Below, one piece after another: positions 48,567 through 56,788 of a DNA stretch of 64,000 bases. The stretch spans positions 62,001-126,000 of the forward strand of contig NZ_JASJAV010000008.1 of assembly GCF_030066895.1 (NCBI RefSeq), given 5' to 3'. The position numbers and the translations under genes were made by a program. Numbering within the stretch: the first letter of the stretch is position 1; each line of letters opens with the position of its first letter. The DNA comes from Breoghania sp. GTDB taxonomy: Bacteria > Pseudomonadota > Alphaproteobacteria > Rhizobiales > Stappiaceae. Under the pieces are notes generated by a model. It worked only from the letters and a program-made list of their open reading frames with translations, was not told where the DNA came from and did no database searches.

Positions 48567-49041
48567 TGGGACATGACGCCAATGCGCAATGTTGTCAAGC
48601 GGCGTATCCGCGCGAAGATGCCGCAAGGGCAATTCAAGGGCTGTGGGAGGGTGGATTGGCGAAGGAAGGGAAGCTTGCTGAGGGAGAAGGGGAGTGAGGA
48701 GGTGGCAGGCGAGATTGGATTTGGTGGGCGGTGATGACGGAAGAGGGAAGGCAAGAGAGGTGGTTTTGGGGAGGTCGGTTGAGAGGAGAGGCAACTGGCG
48801 GCGTGGGAGGTGAGGACATGCAGCGCAAAGGTGAGGTGCGGGTGCCGCTCGCAAGAAGTGTCATGCGGGAGCTAGATGCCGGGCATGCAATAGAGCGAGG
48901 GGATTGGGCGCATGGGAACATTGAGGCAGTCGGTCCCCTAACGTCTTCGGGGATAAACGGGAGAGTTCCAAGGTTAAGGAGAGAGGCACGGACAAGGGAG
49001 AGGGCGCACACAAGATGGGCCCTGGCTTCGGGCACGTTTTA

Positions 49042-49164
49042 CCCCCCGAATGTCATCCCCGCGGAGGTGGGGATCCAGCACTCTGTGAACGCTGACATTT
49101 CATTCGATCCGCAAAACCTGGTGGTTACTGAATCCCCACCTGCGCGGGGATGACATTCGGGGGG
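49042..49164. repeat. Inverted intergenic repeat with 33-base arms
   Basis: CCCCCCGAATGTCATCCCCG and the following AGGTGGGGAT pair with ATCCCCACCT and CGGGGATGACATTCGGGGGG at the other end. Each arm also contains a small internal hairpin. It is a different family from the CTCGAAGGATGGG repeats. Confidence 0.8.
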
Positions 49165-49263
49165 AGGGGTGTTTCTCGTATCCTCGTCTGGGCCTGTTTG
49201 ATGCGCCTCTTCGGTGGGCCGCGCTCATCGACGCAAAATTCATGCGGTCGGCTCTTGCAATTC

Positions 49264-49305
49264 GATAGTAATAAGATTTATCTTATAACTATCAAAACAT
49301 GTTTT
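49264..49305. promoter_or_regulatory. AT-rich palindromes before the PadR gene
   Basis: A 30-base nearly perfect palindrome spans 49264-49293, with core ATAAGAT-TT-ATCTTAT and outer GATAGT/ACTATC. It is followed at once by AAAACATGTTTT (49294-49305). Both lie within 60 bases of the padR start, a position suited to autoregulation. Confidence 0.6.
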
Positions 49306-49317
49306 GTAGTATATTAA

Positions 49318-49878
49318 ATGAAAGAATATGGACACAGAGGCAGGCGTCGTGACGGGAGTTGCGGTGAGGGTTCCGGTGGTGGTCACGGCCGAGGCGGGCG
49401 CGGACACGGTGGACGCGGGCGTCGGCGGATGTTCGACGGCGGTGAGCTGCGGCTGGTTCTGCTGAAGCTCATCGCGGAGACGCCCCGCCACGGCTACGAT
49501 CTGATCCGTGTCATCGAAGAGCGCACGAGCGGTGCCTATGCGCCGAGCCCCGGCGTCGTCTACCCGACGCTAACGCTGCTGACCGACATGGATCTGATCA
49601 CGGAGACGGCGAGCGAGGGCGCCCGCAAGCTCTTCGCCACGACCCCGAAGGGCATCGAGCATCTGGAAAAGCAGAGCGAAGCGATCGAGGCACTTTTCAA
49701 GCGGCTGGATGCGGTTTCGCAAGAACAGGAGCGCACCGACGTGGTACCCGTACGCCGGGCCATGCACAATCTGCGCGCCGTGCTGCAGAACAGGCTCACC
49801 GCGGGGATGGAAGAAGAAAAGCTTCAGGCCGCGGTCGCGCTGATCGACGAGGTTGCGGGTAAGATCGAACGGCTGTGA
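49318..49878 (+). CDS. PadR family transcriptional regulator
   Basis: This has a winged helix-turn-helix domain (RLVLLKLIAETPRHGYDLIR, then PSPGVVYPTLTLLTDMDLIT) with a C-terminal helical dimerisation part. It has an unusual N-terminal tail of about 35 residues rich in Gly, Arg and His (GSGGGHGRGGRGHGGRGRRR), which could bind metal or nucleic acid. 186 residues. The target is unknown; the likely operator lies just upstream. The gene is intact. Confidence 0.87.
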   Translation: MKEYGHRGRRRDGSCGEGSGGGHGRGGRGHGGRGRRRMFDGGELRLVLLKLIAETPRHGYDLIRVIEERTSGAYAPSPGVVYPTLTLLTDMDLITETASEGARKLFATTPKGIEHLEKQSEAIEALFKRLDAVSQEQERTDVVPVRRAMHNLRAVLQNRLTAGMEEEKLQAAVALIDEVAGKIERL

Positions 49879-49962
49879 CGATCTTGAACGCGCCGGCCCG
49901 CCGGGGGCTTTTGGAGATCTCTGACAAAGTGTCCGGCGGGACCTGCGCCCCCGATATCCGGC

Positions 49963-50403
49963 TTATTCCGGCTTTTGCCGTGCGTCGTAGGCGGTTCTGG
50001 ACGCGGCCACCCGGTCGTGGTTTTCCAGGGCCCAGGTGCCGAGCGCGCGCAAGGGAACCAGCAGGTCCCGTCCCAGATCGGTGAGGTCGTATTTCACCTT
50101 GGGCGGAATGGTCGGATAGACGGTGCGGGTCACGTAGCCGTCGCGTTCCAGACCGCGAAGCGTCGCGGTCAGCATCTTCTGGGAAATGCCGTCAATGGCG
50201 CGCTTGATCTCCATGAATCTTTGGCATCCCTTGCCCAGCAGCATGACGATGTGAACGCTCCATTTGTCGCCGACCAGCGAGATCACCTCGTTGGCGCGGG
50301 CGCATTGTCTCGGCTTGTGCGCTTGCGAAGAAGCGGGCGCTATCTGTGTGACTGCGCCGTTCGCCGTGATCGCGGGTTCTTTTTCTTCCGTTGCGTAATT
50401 CAT
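49963..50403 (-). CDS. HxlR family transcriptional regulator
   Basis: This is a 146-residue HxlR-type regulator: CARANEVISLVGDKWSVHIV, then RFMEIKRAIDGISQKMLTAT and LERDGYVTRTVYPTIPPKVK. These small winged-helix proteins often sense oxidative or electrophile stress. The divergent neighbour is an FMN reductase, a common pairing, and a 17-base palindrome lies between them. The gene is intact. Confidence 0.9.
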   Translation of the reverse strand: MNYATEEKEPAITANGAVTQIAPASSQAHKPRQCARANEVISLVGDKWSVHIVMLLGKGCQRFMEIKRAIDGISQKMLTATLRGLERDGYVTRTVYPTIPPKVKYDLTDLGRDLLVPLRALGTWALENHDRVAASRTAYDARQKPE

Positions 50404-50425
50404 TGGTCTTTATTCGGAAACTCGA

Positions 50426-50442
50426 ACGATACTCGGTATCGT
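50426..50442. promoter_or_regulatory. Candidate HxlR operator
   Basis: ACGATAC-TCG-GTATCGT is a perfect inverted repeat 23 bases before the hxlR start and about 97 bases before the reductase. It could control both divergent genes. Confidence 0.6.
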
Positions 50443-50538
50443 CAAGGTGCCTAGGGGAGGGAAAAGTGCCATCTTGCGATGCGGTATGAACTCCCTCATG
50501 TGGGAGGGTGGTTACCAATGTATACGGGGCATTCCTCA

Positions 50539-51084
50539 ATGAAAACTGTAGCTGTGCTCGTCGGCTCGCTTCGTACGGGCTCCCTGAACCGCAAGTTCGC
50601 CGAAAGCTTTGCCAAGCTGGCGGCAGGCAAGCTTGAATTCAAATTCATCGAGATCGGCGATCTGCCGCTCTACGATGAAGACCTGTGGGAAAATCCGCCC
50701 GCACCGGTGTTGCGGCTGAAGAAGGATATCGAGGGCGCCGACGGCGTTCTGTTCGTCACGCCGGAATACAACCGCAACTATTCTCCGGCCATCGACAATG
50801 CGATCCACTGGGGGACGCGTCCCTGGGGACAGAACTCCTGGACCGGCAGACCTGTGGCCATCGCCGGCACCTCGCCGGGAGCCATCGGTGCCGCCGTCGG
50901 CCAGTCCCAGCTCAAGCAGGTTCTGGTCGTGATCGGCATGGCCGTCATGGGGCAGCCGGAAGTCTATTTCTCTTACAAGGAAGAGTTGTTCGACGAGGCG
51001 GGAAATGTCGTCAACGAACAGACGGCAGCCTTCCTGCAGAACTTCGTCGATAGCGTCGCAGCCAGGATCGACCGGGTCGGCTGA
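50539..51084 (+). CDS. NADPH-dependent FMN reductase family protein
   Basis: This is a flavodoxin-fold reductase of the chromate/quinone reductase type: VAVLVGSLRTGSLNRKFAES (phosphate-binding loop), FVTPEYNRNYSPAIDNAIHW and RPVAIAGTSPGAIGAAVGQS. 181 residues from ATG 50539; family similarity starts at this Met. It probably reduces quinones or other electrophiles under HxlR control. The gene is intact. Confidence 0.9.
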   Translation: MKTVAVLVGSLRTGSLNRKFAESFAKLAAGKLEFKFIEIGDLPLYDEDLWENPPAPVLRLKKDIEGADGVLFVTPEYNRNYSPAIDNAIHWGTRPWGQNSWTGRPVAIAGTSPGAIGAAVGQSQLKQVLVVIGMAVMGQPEVYFSYKEELFDEAGNVVNEQTAAFLQNFVDSVAARIDRVG

Positions 51085-51117
51085 GTCGAGCAGCATTGCC
51101 GTCGCGGGCGGGCTCGC

Positions 51118-51149
51118 GACGATCTCCTCTTTAGACGATCTCCTCTTTA
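51118..51149. repeat. 16-base tandem duplication
   Basis: GACGATCTCCTCTTTA occurs twice head to tail (51118-51133, 51134-51149) in the gap after the FMN reductase. It is a slippage-type duplication of unknown effect. Confidence 0.7.
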
Positions 51150-51339
51150 CTTGCCTCGAACCTGCCGTACTCGCCGACCATTGTCGTTAGTCCTACGGTC
51201 TGCGGGTACCGCTTTCCAAGTGTCGCCCGATCCGATACTTCTTTCACAAGAACGCGGATAGGGCTTGAGTCGAATGTTGATCCCGAGGCGCGTTTTCTTT
51301 GCGTTCTTTCGGCGTGGCTTTTCTTTATCCAAGTATTGA

Positions 51340-52386
51340 ATGCTTGTTCGCGAGGCTTCTTCGGAACGTGTTCCGCCACTGTTGCGCGGTGGGGAAGGTA
51401 CCAGTACGGCGATTGACTATCGGCGGCTCTTTGATGAACTGCCGACACCCTACATGGTGCTCGACACCGAGCTGCGTTTCAGGGACGTGAACAAGGCCTA
51501 TCTGAAGACGACCGGACGCAACCGGGAAGATCTGATCGGCCGATACATATTCGATGCGTTTCCCGGCTCCGAGGAGGAGACCGCTCCACTGGAAGCGGCT
51601 CTGAAGCAGGCTCTGACGGGCGAGATGTCTCTTGTCGAGCGTCTGTTCTTTCCGATTGCCCTGTCCGGCGAACAGGACGGGAGACGCGAACTGTAGTGGA
51701 CGTGCCGGAATGTGCCGGTCTACGGCGACGACGGTGAGATCTGCGGCGTTGCGCAGCATGCGATGGATGTGACGGAAGACGTTGCGGCCGAGTAGATGAA
51801 CGACGCGGTGTCCCACGAGTTCGTCCATCGCATCGAGAATCTGCTTGCTACGATCACCGTCATTGCGCGGCGCACGGCCGCCCATGCGCGCACGATGGAG
51901 GATTTCACCTCCGTGTTCGGTCAGCGCATCGGTGCGATGGCGCGCACCCACCAGCTTCTCGTCGATGGCGGTTGGGACGGCATGCTGCTGTCGGATCTGC
52001 TGGAAGGCGAGCTGACGCCGTTTCGCAACGAGCGGCGCAGCACCATCACCTTGCGCGGCCCGCGCGTGATGCTGACCTCCACCCAGGCACAGGCGCTGGG
52101 CATGGCCTTCCACGAATTGTCGACCAATGCGGCGAAATACGGCGCCTTTGGCGGTCCGACGGGGCGGCTCGATGTGCGATGGACGCTGGGCGGCTGCGAT
52201 CTCAAGATCGAATGGGTCGAGGACGGGCTCGAAGGCGTTCAGGCGCCGGAGGCGACCGGCTTCGGCTCGCGCATTATCGATGAGGTGATGCCGACGCAGG
52301 TCGAAGGCGAAGTTCAACGCTCCTTCACCCTGACCGGCATGCGCTGTTCCATCGTCGTTCCCATGCGCAGGGCGGCGCGTTCGTAG
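51340..52386 (+). pseudogene. PAS-HWE histidine kinase, two amber codons
   Basis: A PAS domain (FDELPTPYMVLDTELRFRDV, then NKAYLKTTGRNREDLIGRYI) is followed by an HWE kinase: H-box VSHEFVHRIENLLATITVIA, N-box MAFHELSTNAAKYGAFGG and WxE in IEWVEDGLEG. A TAG at 51694-51696 (likely Tyr in REL-Y-WTCRN) ends the PAS domain and a TAG at 51793-51795 (likely Gln in AAEQMNDAV) precedes the kinase. No frameshift is needed. A kinase-only product could start at ATG 51796. No membrane segment; no response regulator is adjacent. Confidence 0.82.
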
Positions 52387-52587
52387 CTGCCTTCCCGCAC
52401 GGCTTTCGATCCGCGGATCCGCAATTTGAACGCTGCGATCGGGGTGATCGATGCTCTATGCGAAATTTTCGTCAAGCGTGGGTGCCTGCGACGAAATATT
52501 TGCACTTTTACGCTTGACCCTCCATCCCCGCGTGCTTAGGGTCTGCCGCATCGTGGTCGGGTGTCCGATCGCGGAGGGGTTTTACGT

Positions 52588-52638
52588 ATGAAGACGCTGA
52601 TTCTTGTAAGGAACGCGCACGCAGCCGGGATGGCCTGA
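52588..52638 (+). CDS. ilv leader peptide
   Basis: The ORF encodes MKTLILVRNAHAAGMA, 16 residues, with consecutive Leu-Ile-Leu-Val codons. GGAGG lies upstream. It precedes a terminator whose stem overlaps an alternative pairing with the end of the leader, the classic arrangement for attenuation by branched-chain amino acids. It is intact although ilvI and ilvH are broken. Confidence 0.8.
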   Translation: MKTLILVRNAHAAGMA

Positions 52639-52690
52639 GGGCATCGGGAACGGTGTTGTGCGCAACAGGGCCCTCGAGGCCCTTTTTTAT
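52632..52690 (+). promoter_or_regulatory. Transcription attenuator of ilvIH
   Basis: The terminator is AGGGCC-CTCGA-GGCCCT (52667-52683) followed by six T. The antiterminator pairs GGCCTGAGGGC (52632-52642, overlapping the leader stop) with GCCCTCGAGGCC (52670-52681), with one bulge. The two structures exclude each other. A ribosome stalled at the Leu-Ile-Leu-Val codons leaves the first segment free; a ribosome at the stop codon covers it and allows termination. Confidence 0.8.
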
Positions 52691-52794
52691 TGCCTGAGTG
52701 TCCACGGAACAGGGGGCCGCCGGGTTGGACTTCGAGGCCCTTCCTGCGGGCCGGAAAGCCGGGCAGGGCCGGCAATGAGAACGAGGACGAAACA

Positions 52795-54580
52795 ATGACA
52801 CGGGAGATGACGGGCGCCGGGATGGTTCTGCAGGCGCTGAAGGACCATGGTATCGAATATCTGTTCGGATATCCTGGCGGTGCGGTGCTCCCCATCTACG
52901 ACGAGATCTATCAGCAGGACGACATCAAGCATCTGCTCGTGCGCCACGAGCAGGGCGCTGGTCATGCGGCGGAGGGCTATGCGTGTTCCACGGGTAAGCC
53001 GGGCGTCGTGCTGGTCACGTCGGGCCCAGGGGCGACCAACATGGTCACCGCGCTGACCAATGCGATGATGGATTCGATTCCTCTCGTGTGTATTTCCGGC
53101 CAGGTTCCCGTTTCGCTGATCGGATCCGACGCCTTCCAGGAATGTGATACGGTCAGCATCACGCGGCCCTGCACCAAGCACAACTGGCTGGTGCGCAATA
53201 TCGAGGACCTGCCGCGCATCCTGCATGAGGCGTTCCAGGTCGCCACCACGGGGCGTCCGGGGCCGGTCGTCGTCGACATCCCGAAGGACGTGCAGTTCAC
53301 CACCGGCGAATATCAGGGGCCGAGCCGCGTCGAGCACAAGACCTACCGCCCGCAGGTGAAGGGTGACATGAGCGCCATCCGTCATGCGGCGGAGCTGCTG
53401 GCCTCCGCGCGCCGGCCGACCCTGTTCACCGGTGGCGGCGTGATCAATTCGGGCCCGGAAGCCTGCCAATTGCTGCGGGAACTGGTTCAACTCAGCGGCG
53501 TGCCGATCACCTCCACATTGATGGGGCTGGGCGCCTATCCGGCATCGGGTGATGCGTGGCTCGGCATGCTGGGCATGCACGGCACCTACGAATCCAACAT
53601 GGCGATGCACGATTGCGACGTCATGGTCGCCGTCGGCGTGCGCTTCGATGACCGCATCACCGGGCGTTTCGATGCGTTCTCGCCCAATTCCACCAAGATC
53701 CACATCGATATCGATCCTTCCTCGATCAACAAGAACGTCCCGGTCGATCTGCCGATCGTCGGCGACGTGGGGCACGTTCTGGAGGATCTCGTCCGGATCT
53801 GGCGCTCGTCCGCACTGAAGGTGAACGAGAATTCGCTGAAAGCGTGGTGGAAACAGATCGACGTGTGATGGGCGCGCGATTCGCTCGCCTACAAGCCCAA
53901 CAGCGATGTCATCATGCCGCAATACGCCATCCAGCGGCTTTACGAGGCGAGCAAGGGGCACGACACCTAACATCACGACGGAAGTCGGCCAACACCAGAT
54001 GTGGACGGCGCAGTTCTTCGGTTTCGAGGAGCCGAACCGCTTCATGACGTCCGGCGGTCTGGGCACGATGGGCTACGGCCTGCCGGCGGTGGTCGGCGTG
54101 CAGACGGCGCATCGCGACGCGCTCGTGGTCGACACTGCGGGCGACGCCCCCATCCTGATGAATATCCAGGAGCTCTCCACCGCCGTTCAGCACGGATTGC
54201 CGGTGAAGGTCTTCATCCTGAACAATCAGTACATGGGCATGGTGCGCCAATGGCAGCAATTGCTGCATGGCAACCGGCTGTCGAATTCCTATACGGAATC
54301 GCTGCCCGATTCCGTCAAGCTGGCGGATGCCTACGGCGCCGTCGGCATGCAATGCTCCAAACCGGGTGATCTAGACGACGCGATTGCGGAGATGATCTCC
54401 ACCGACCGGCCGGTCATCTTCGATTGCCGCGTCGCCAACCTCACCAACTGCTTCCCGATGATCCCGTCGAGCAAGGCGCATAACGAAATGCTGCTGCCGG
54501 ATGAGGCCAATGACGAGGCGATCGCCTCGTCATTTCCGACGAAGGCAAACTTCTCGTCTGATCAGGGGGAACGGATATGA
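52795..54580 (+). pseudogene. ilvI: Acetolactate synthase large subunit, broken
   Basis: This thiamine-diphosphate enzyme makes acetolactate for Val, Leu and Ile. Seen are YLFGYPGGAVLPIYDEIYQQ, the catalytic Glu of VRHEQGAGHAAEGYA, FQECDTVSITRPCTKHNWLV and the ThDP motif AGDAPILMNIQEL ending in ILNNQYMGMVRQWQ. TGA 53866-53868 replaces Trp in QIDVW, and a frameshift near 53968 separates KGHDT from ITTEVGQHQMWTAQFF. ATG 52795 is the start; ilvH overlaps by ATGA. The two lesions lie between the FAD/middle domain and the ThDP domain. Confidence 0.93.
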
Positions 54581-55150
54581 ACGCACAAAACCTAAACGCG
54601 CCTTCGACCTACTTTCTTACAAAGGTGAGCGACGACGTGGAAACGCATACGCTTTCGGTGATCGTGGACAACGAGTCGGGCGTGCTTGCACGCGTGATCG
54701 GCCTGTTTTCCGGGCGCGGCTACAACATTGACAGCCTGACCGTGTGCGAGATCTAGCACGAGCAGCACCTGTCGCGCATCACCATCGTGACGACCGGCAC
54801 GCCGATGATCATCACGCAGATACGTCACCAGCTTGAGCGGCTGGTGCCGGTGCACCGGGTGGTGGGACCTGACCGTCGAAGCGCGTGAGAACAGCCAGGA
54901 GAAGCTGCTGGAGCGCGAACTGGCACTGATCAAGGGAAAGGGGGCCGGCGAGAAGCGTCTGGAGGCCCTGCGCCTCGGAGATGCTTTCCGCGCCAATGTC
55001 ATCGACGCGACCACCGAGCATTTCACCTTTGAGATCACCGGGCGCACCTCCAAGATCGAGCAGTTCATCCAGATCATGCAGCCGCTCGGGCTGGTGGAAG
55101 TCTCGCGCTCGGGCATCGCCGCCGTACAGCGCGGGCCGGGCGGGTTCTGA
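54577..55150 (+). pseudogene. ilvH: Acetolactate synthase small subunit, broken
   Basis: This is the ACT-domain regulatory subunit giving valine feedback ([36 protein letters not shown]). TAG 54754-54756 interrupts CEI-HEQHLSRITIV, and one extra G near 54865 shifts the frame before DLTVEARENSQEKLLERELA. The remainder is preserved to IAAVQRGPGGF. Confidence 0.92.
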
Positions 55151-55181
55151 TCCGCACCCGGCAATTCGGAATTGATGCATG

Positions 55182-55214
55182 CGCCCCTTGTCCCGACCGG
55201 ACGAGGGGCGTTTT
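55182..55214 (+). terminator. Terminator of ilvIH
   Basis: CGCCCCTTGTCC, CGACC, GGACGAGGGGCG followed by TTTT lies about 30 bases after the ilvH stop. Confidence 0.85.
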
Positions 55215-55394
55215 GCGTTTGAGGGGACTGTGTCGGGGGAGGCCCATCACGAAGTCTCCAAAACGTCCTGCGACAATCTGTCCGGTGCGTCACCTTGTAC
55301 CTGACGTGACGGGATGTTAGGCCCGAAAGCGTTCGACGGCGCTTGGCCGATATGGTCCGCCCGCCTGAGCCTGTCCGCACAGTCGAGGGCCCCG

Positions 55395-56107
55395 ATGACC
55401 GCAAATTCTCCGCACGAGGAATCTGATCCGAACGCATCTGCGTCCGAGGCGTCATCGCGGCGTGGTGATGCTGGCTGTTGCGATGCTGAGCGTCATGGTC
55501 GGGCTCGTCATCTATTCGCCGACGCTCTACCGCATGTTCTGTGCCGCAATGGGCTACGGTGGAACCGTCAATCGGGCGACGACCAAGCCGATTGCGGAAA
55601 AATTCGGAAGGGCGCACCATCAAGGTGCACTTTGATGCCAATGTCGCTGGGCTCGACTGGGACTTCGTACCGGAAAAGCACAGTATCGAGATCCGTATCG
55701 GTGAGGCGACCAAGGTCTGCTACACCGCGCATAACCGCTCCGATCATCCGATCGTGGCGCGGGCGACCTACAACGTCACGCCTTATTACGCCGCGCCGTA
55801 TTTCTTCAAGATCGAGTGCTTCTGCTTCACCGAGGAAAAGCTGGAGCCGGGCGAGACGGCGCGGATGCCGCTGGTCTTCTATGTCGATGAGGAGATCGAA
55901 AAGGACGAGAGCGTGCGCAAGACGCAGGAAGTGACGCTGTCCTACACCTTCTTCAAGAGCAACGATCAGTCCCCCGCCAACCTGGCATCGGCGCGGGCGT
56001 TGAAGGCGGGATCGCAAAAGCTCGACACGCAACTGACGGCGAGCGGAAAGGCGGACTTCAGCGTCGATCCCAAGCGCGTGGGATCGGGCAGCCCGGTCGT
56101 GCGGTGA
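55395..56107 (+). pseudogene. Cytochrome c oxidase assembly protein CtaG/Cox11, frameshifted
   Basis: Cox11 inserts copper B into cytochrome oxidase from the periplasmic face. The membrane helix AVAMLSVMVGLVIYSPTLYR, ATYNVTPYYAAPYFFKIECF and the copper ligand motif CFCFTEEKLEPGETARMPLV are present. Frameshifts lie near 55460 and 55604. The gene stands apart from other cox genes, but the next gene is a PCu(A)C-like protein, so a copper-delivery pair is likely. Confidence 0.85.
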
Positions 56108-56153
56108 GTGTGCTCGCGACCTCGGCAAAATCCGAAATATGGGAGGAGACGAC

Positions 56154-56600
56154 ATGCTGACGCGGATCATTCGCGCGGTGATACTGGCCGCCGTTCTGGT
56201 GCCGACGGGCACCGGCCTTGCGATGGTGCACGGCTACAAGCTGGGTTCGTTCAGGATCGGCCATCTGTGGGCGCCGCCGAGCGAAGCCGGACACGGCGTG
56301 CCCGTCTACGGGGCGATCCTCAACATGGGCAAGGCGTCCGTGACGCTGGCGGGCGCCACGGCAGAGATCGGCAAGGACGTGCGCGTTCGTCGCCTCGATC
56401 ATGGTGAGGCGGCCTATTCCGACACCGTCTCCTTCCTGCCGGGCAAGCCTCTGGCCTTTGCCAAGTGGCGCGAGCATCTGTTCGTGGAAGACAATTCCGC
56501 ATCGTTTTACACCGGCGATCACTTCAAGATGACCCTCGATTTTGCGAAGGCAGGCAAGATCGATGTCGAGGTTTTGGTCGAGGCGACGCCAAGCGACTGA
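56154..56600 (+). CDS. PCu(A)C-like periplasmic protein (DUF461)
   Basis: A signal peptide (IIRAVILAAVLVPTGTGLAM) precedes a cupredoxin-like domain: YGAILNMGKASVTLAGATAE and FKMTLDFAKAGKIDVEVLVE, as in PCu(A)C copper chaperones. The Met/His copper ligands typical of the family are not obvious (few Met after the signal peptide), so copper binding is doubtful. 148 residues from ATG 56154, preceded by GGGAGGAGA. It is downstream of the broken cox11. The gene is intact. Confidence 0.75.
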   Translation: MLTRIIRAVILAAVLVPTGTGLAMVHGYKLGSFRIGHLWAPPSEAGHGVPVYGAILNMGKASVTLAGATAEIGKDVRVRRLDHGEAAYSDTVSFLPGKPLAFAKWREHLFVEDNSASFYTGDHFKMTLDFAKAGKIDVEVLVEATPSD

Positions 56601-56788
56601 ATAACGGCCTGAATCTGCAACCTGAGCGGATCGTTTGCGCCGTTGCTGGGGGGATGTCGTGTGCGTGGCGGGCGCCGATTTCCCGGACGGGGGCCGTTGA
56701 TCTCGCGCGGCCTTGGCGTATAAGTCTGGGCCGCACGCCGGATCCGGCGTCGCTACCATACCTATCAAGAACGAAAGTAGATGCCGAT

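Larger units (their letters stand above)
48450..49317. other. Long gene-free region with purine-rich strand
   Basis: This is the largest gap in the window. It holds the palindrome at 48548-48566, then about 400 bases (48640-49035) strongly enriched in G and A on the plus strand, then the inverted repeat at 49042-49164 and the PadR upstream palindromes. Open frames in it show no codon bias. It may be the remains of genes once paired with the TetR gene. Confidence 0.6.
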
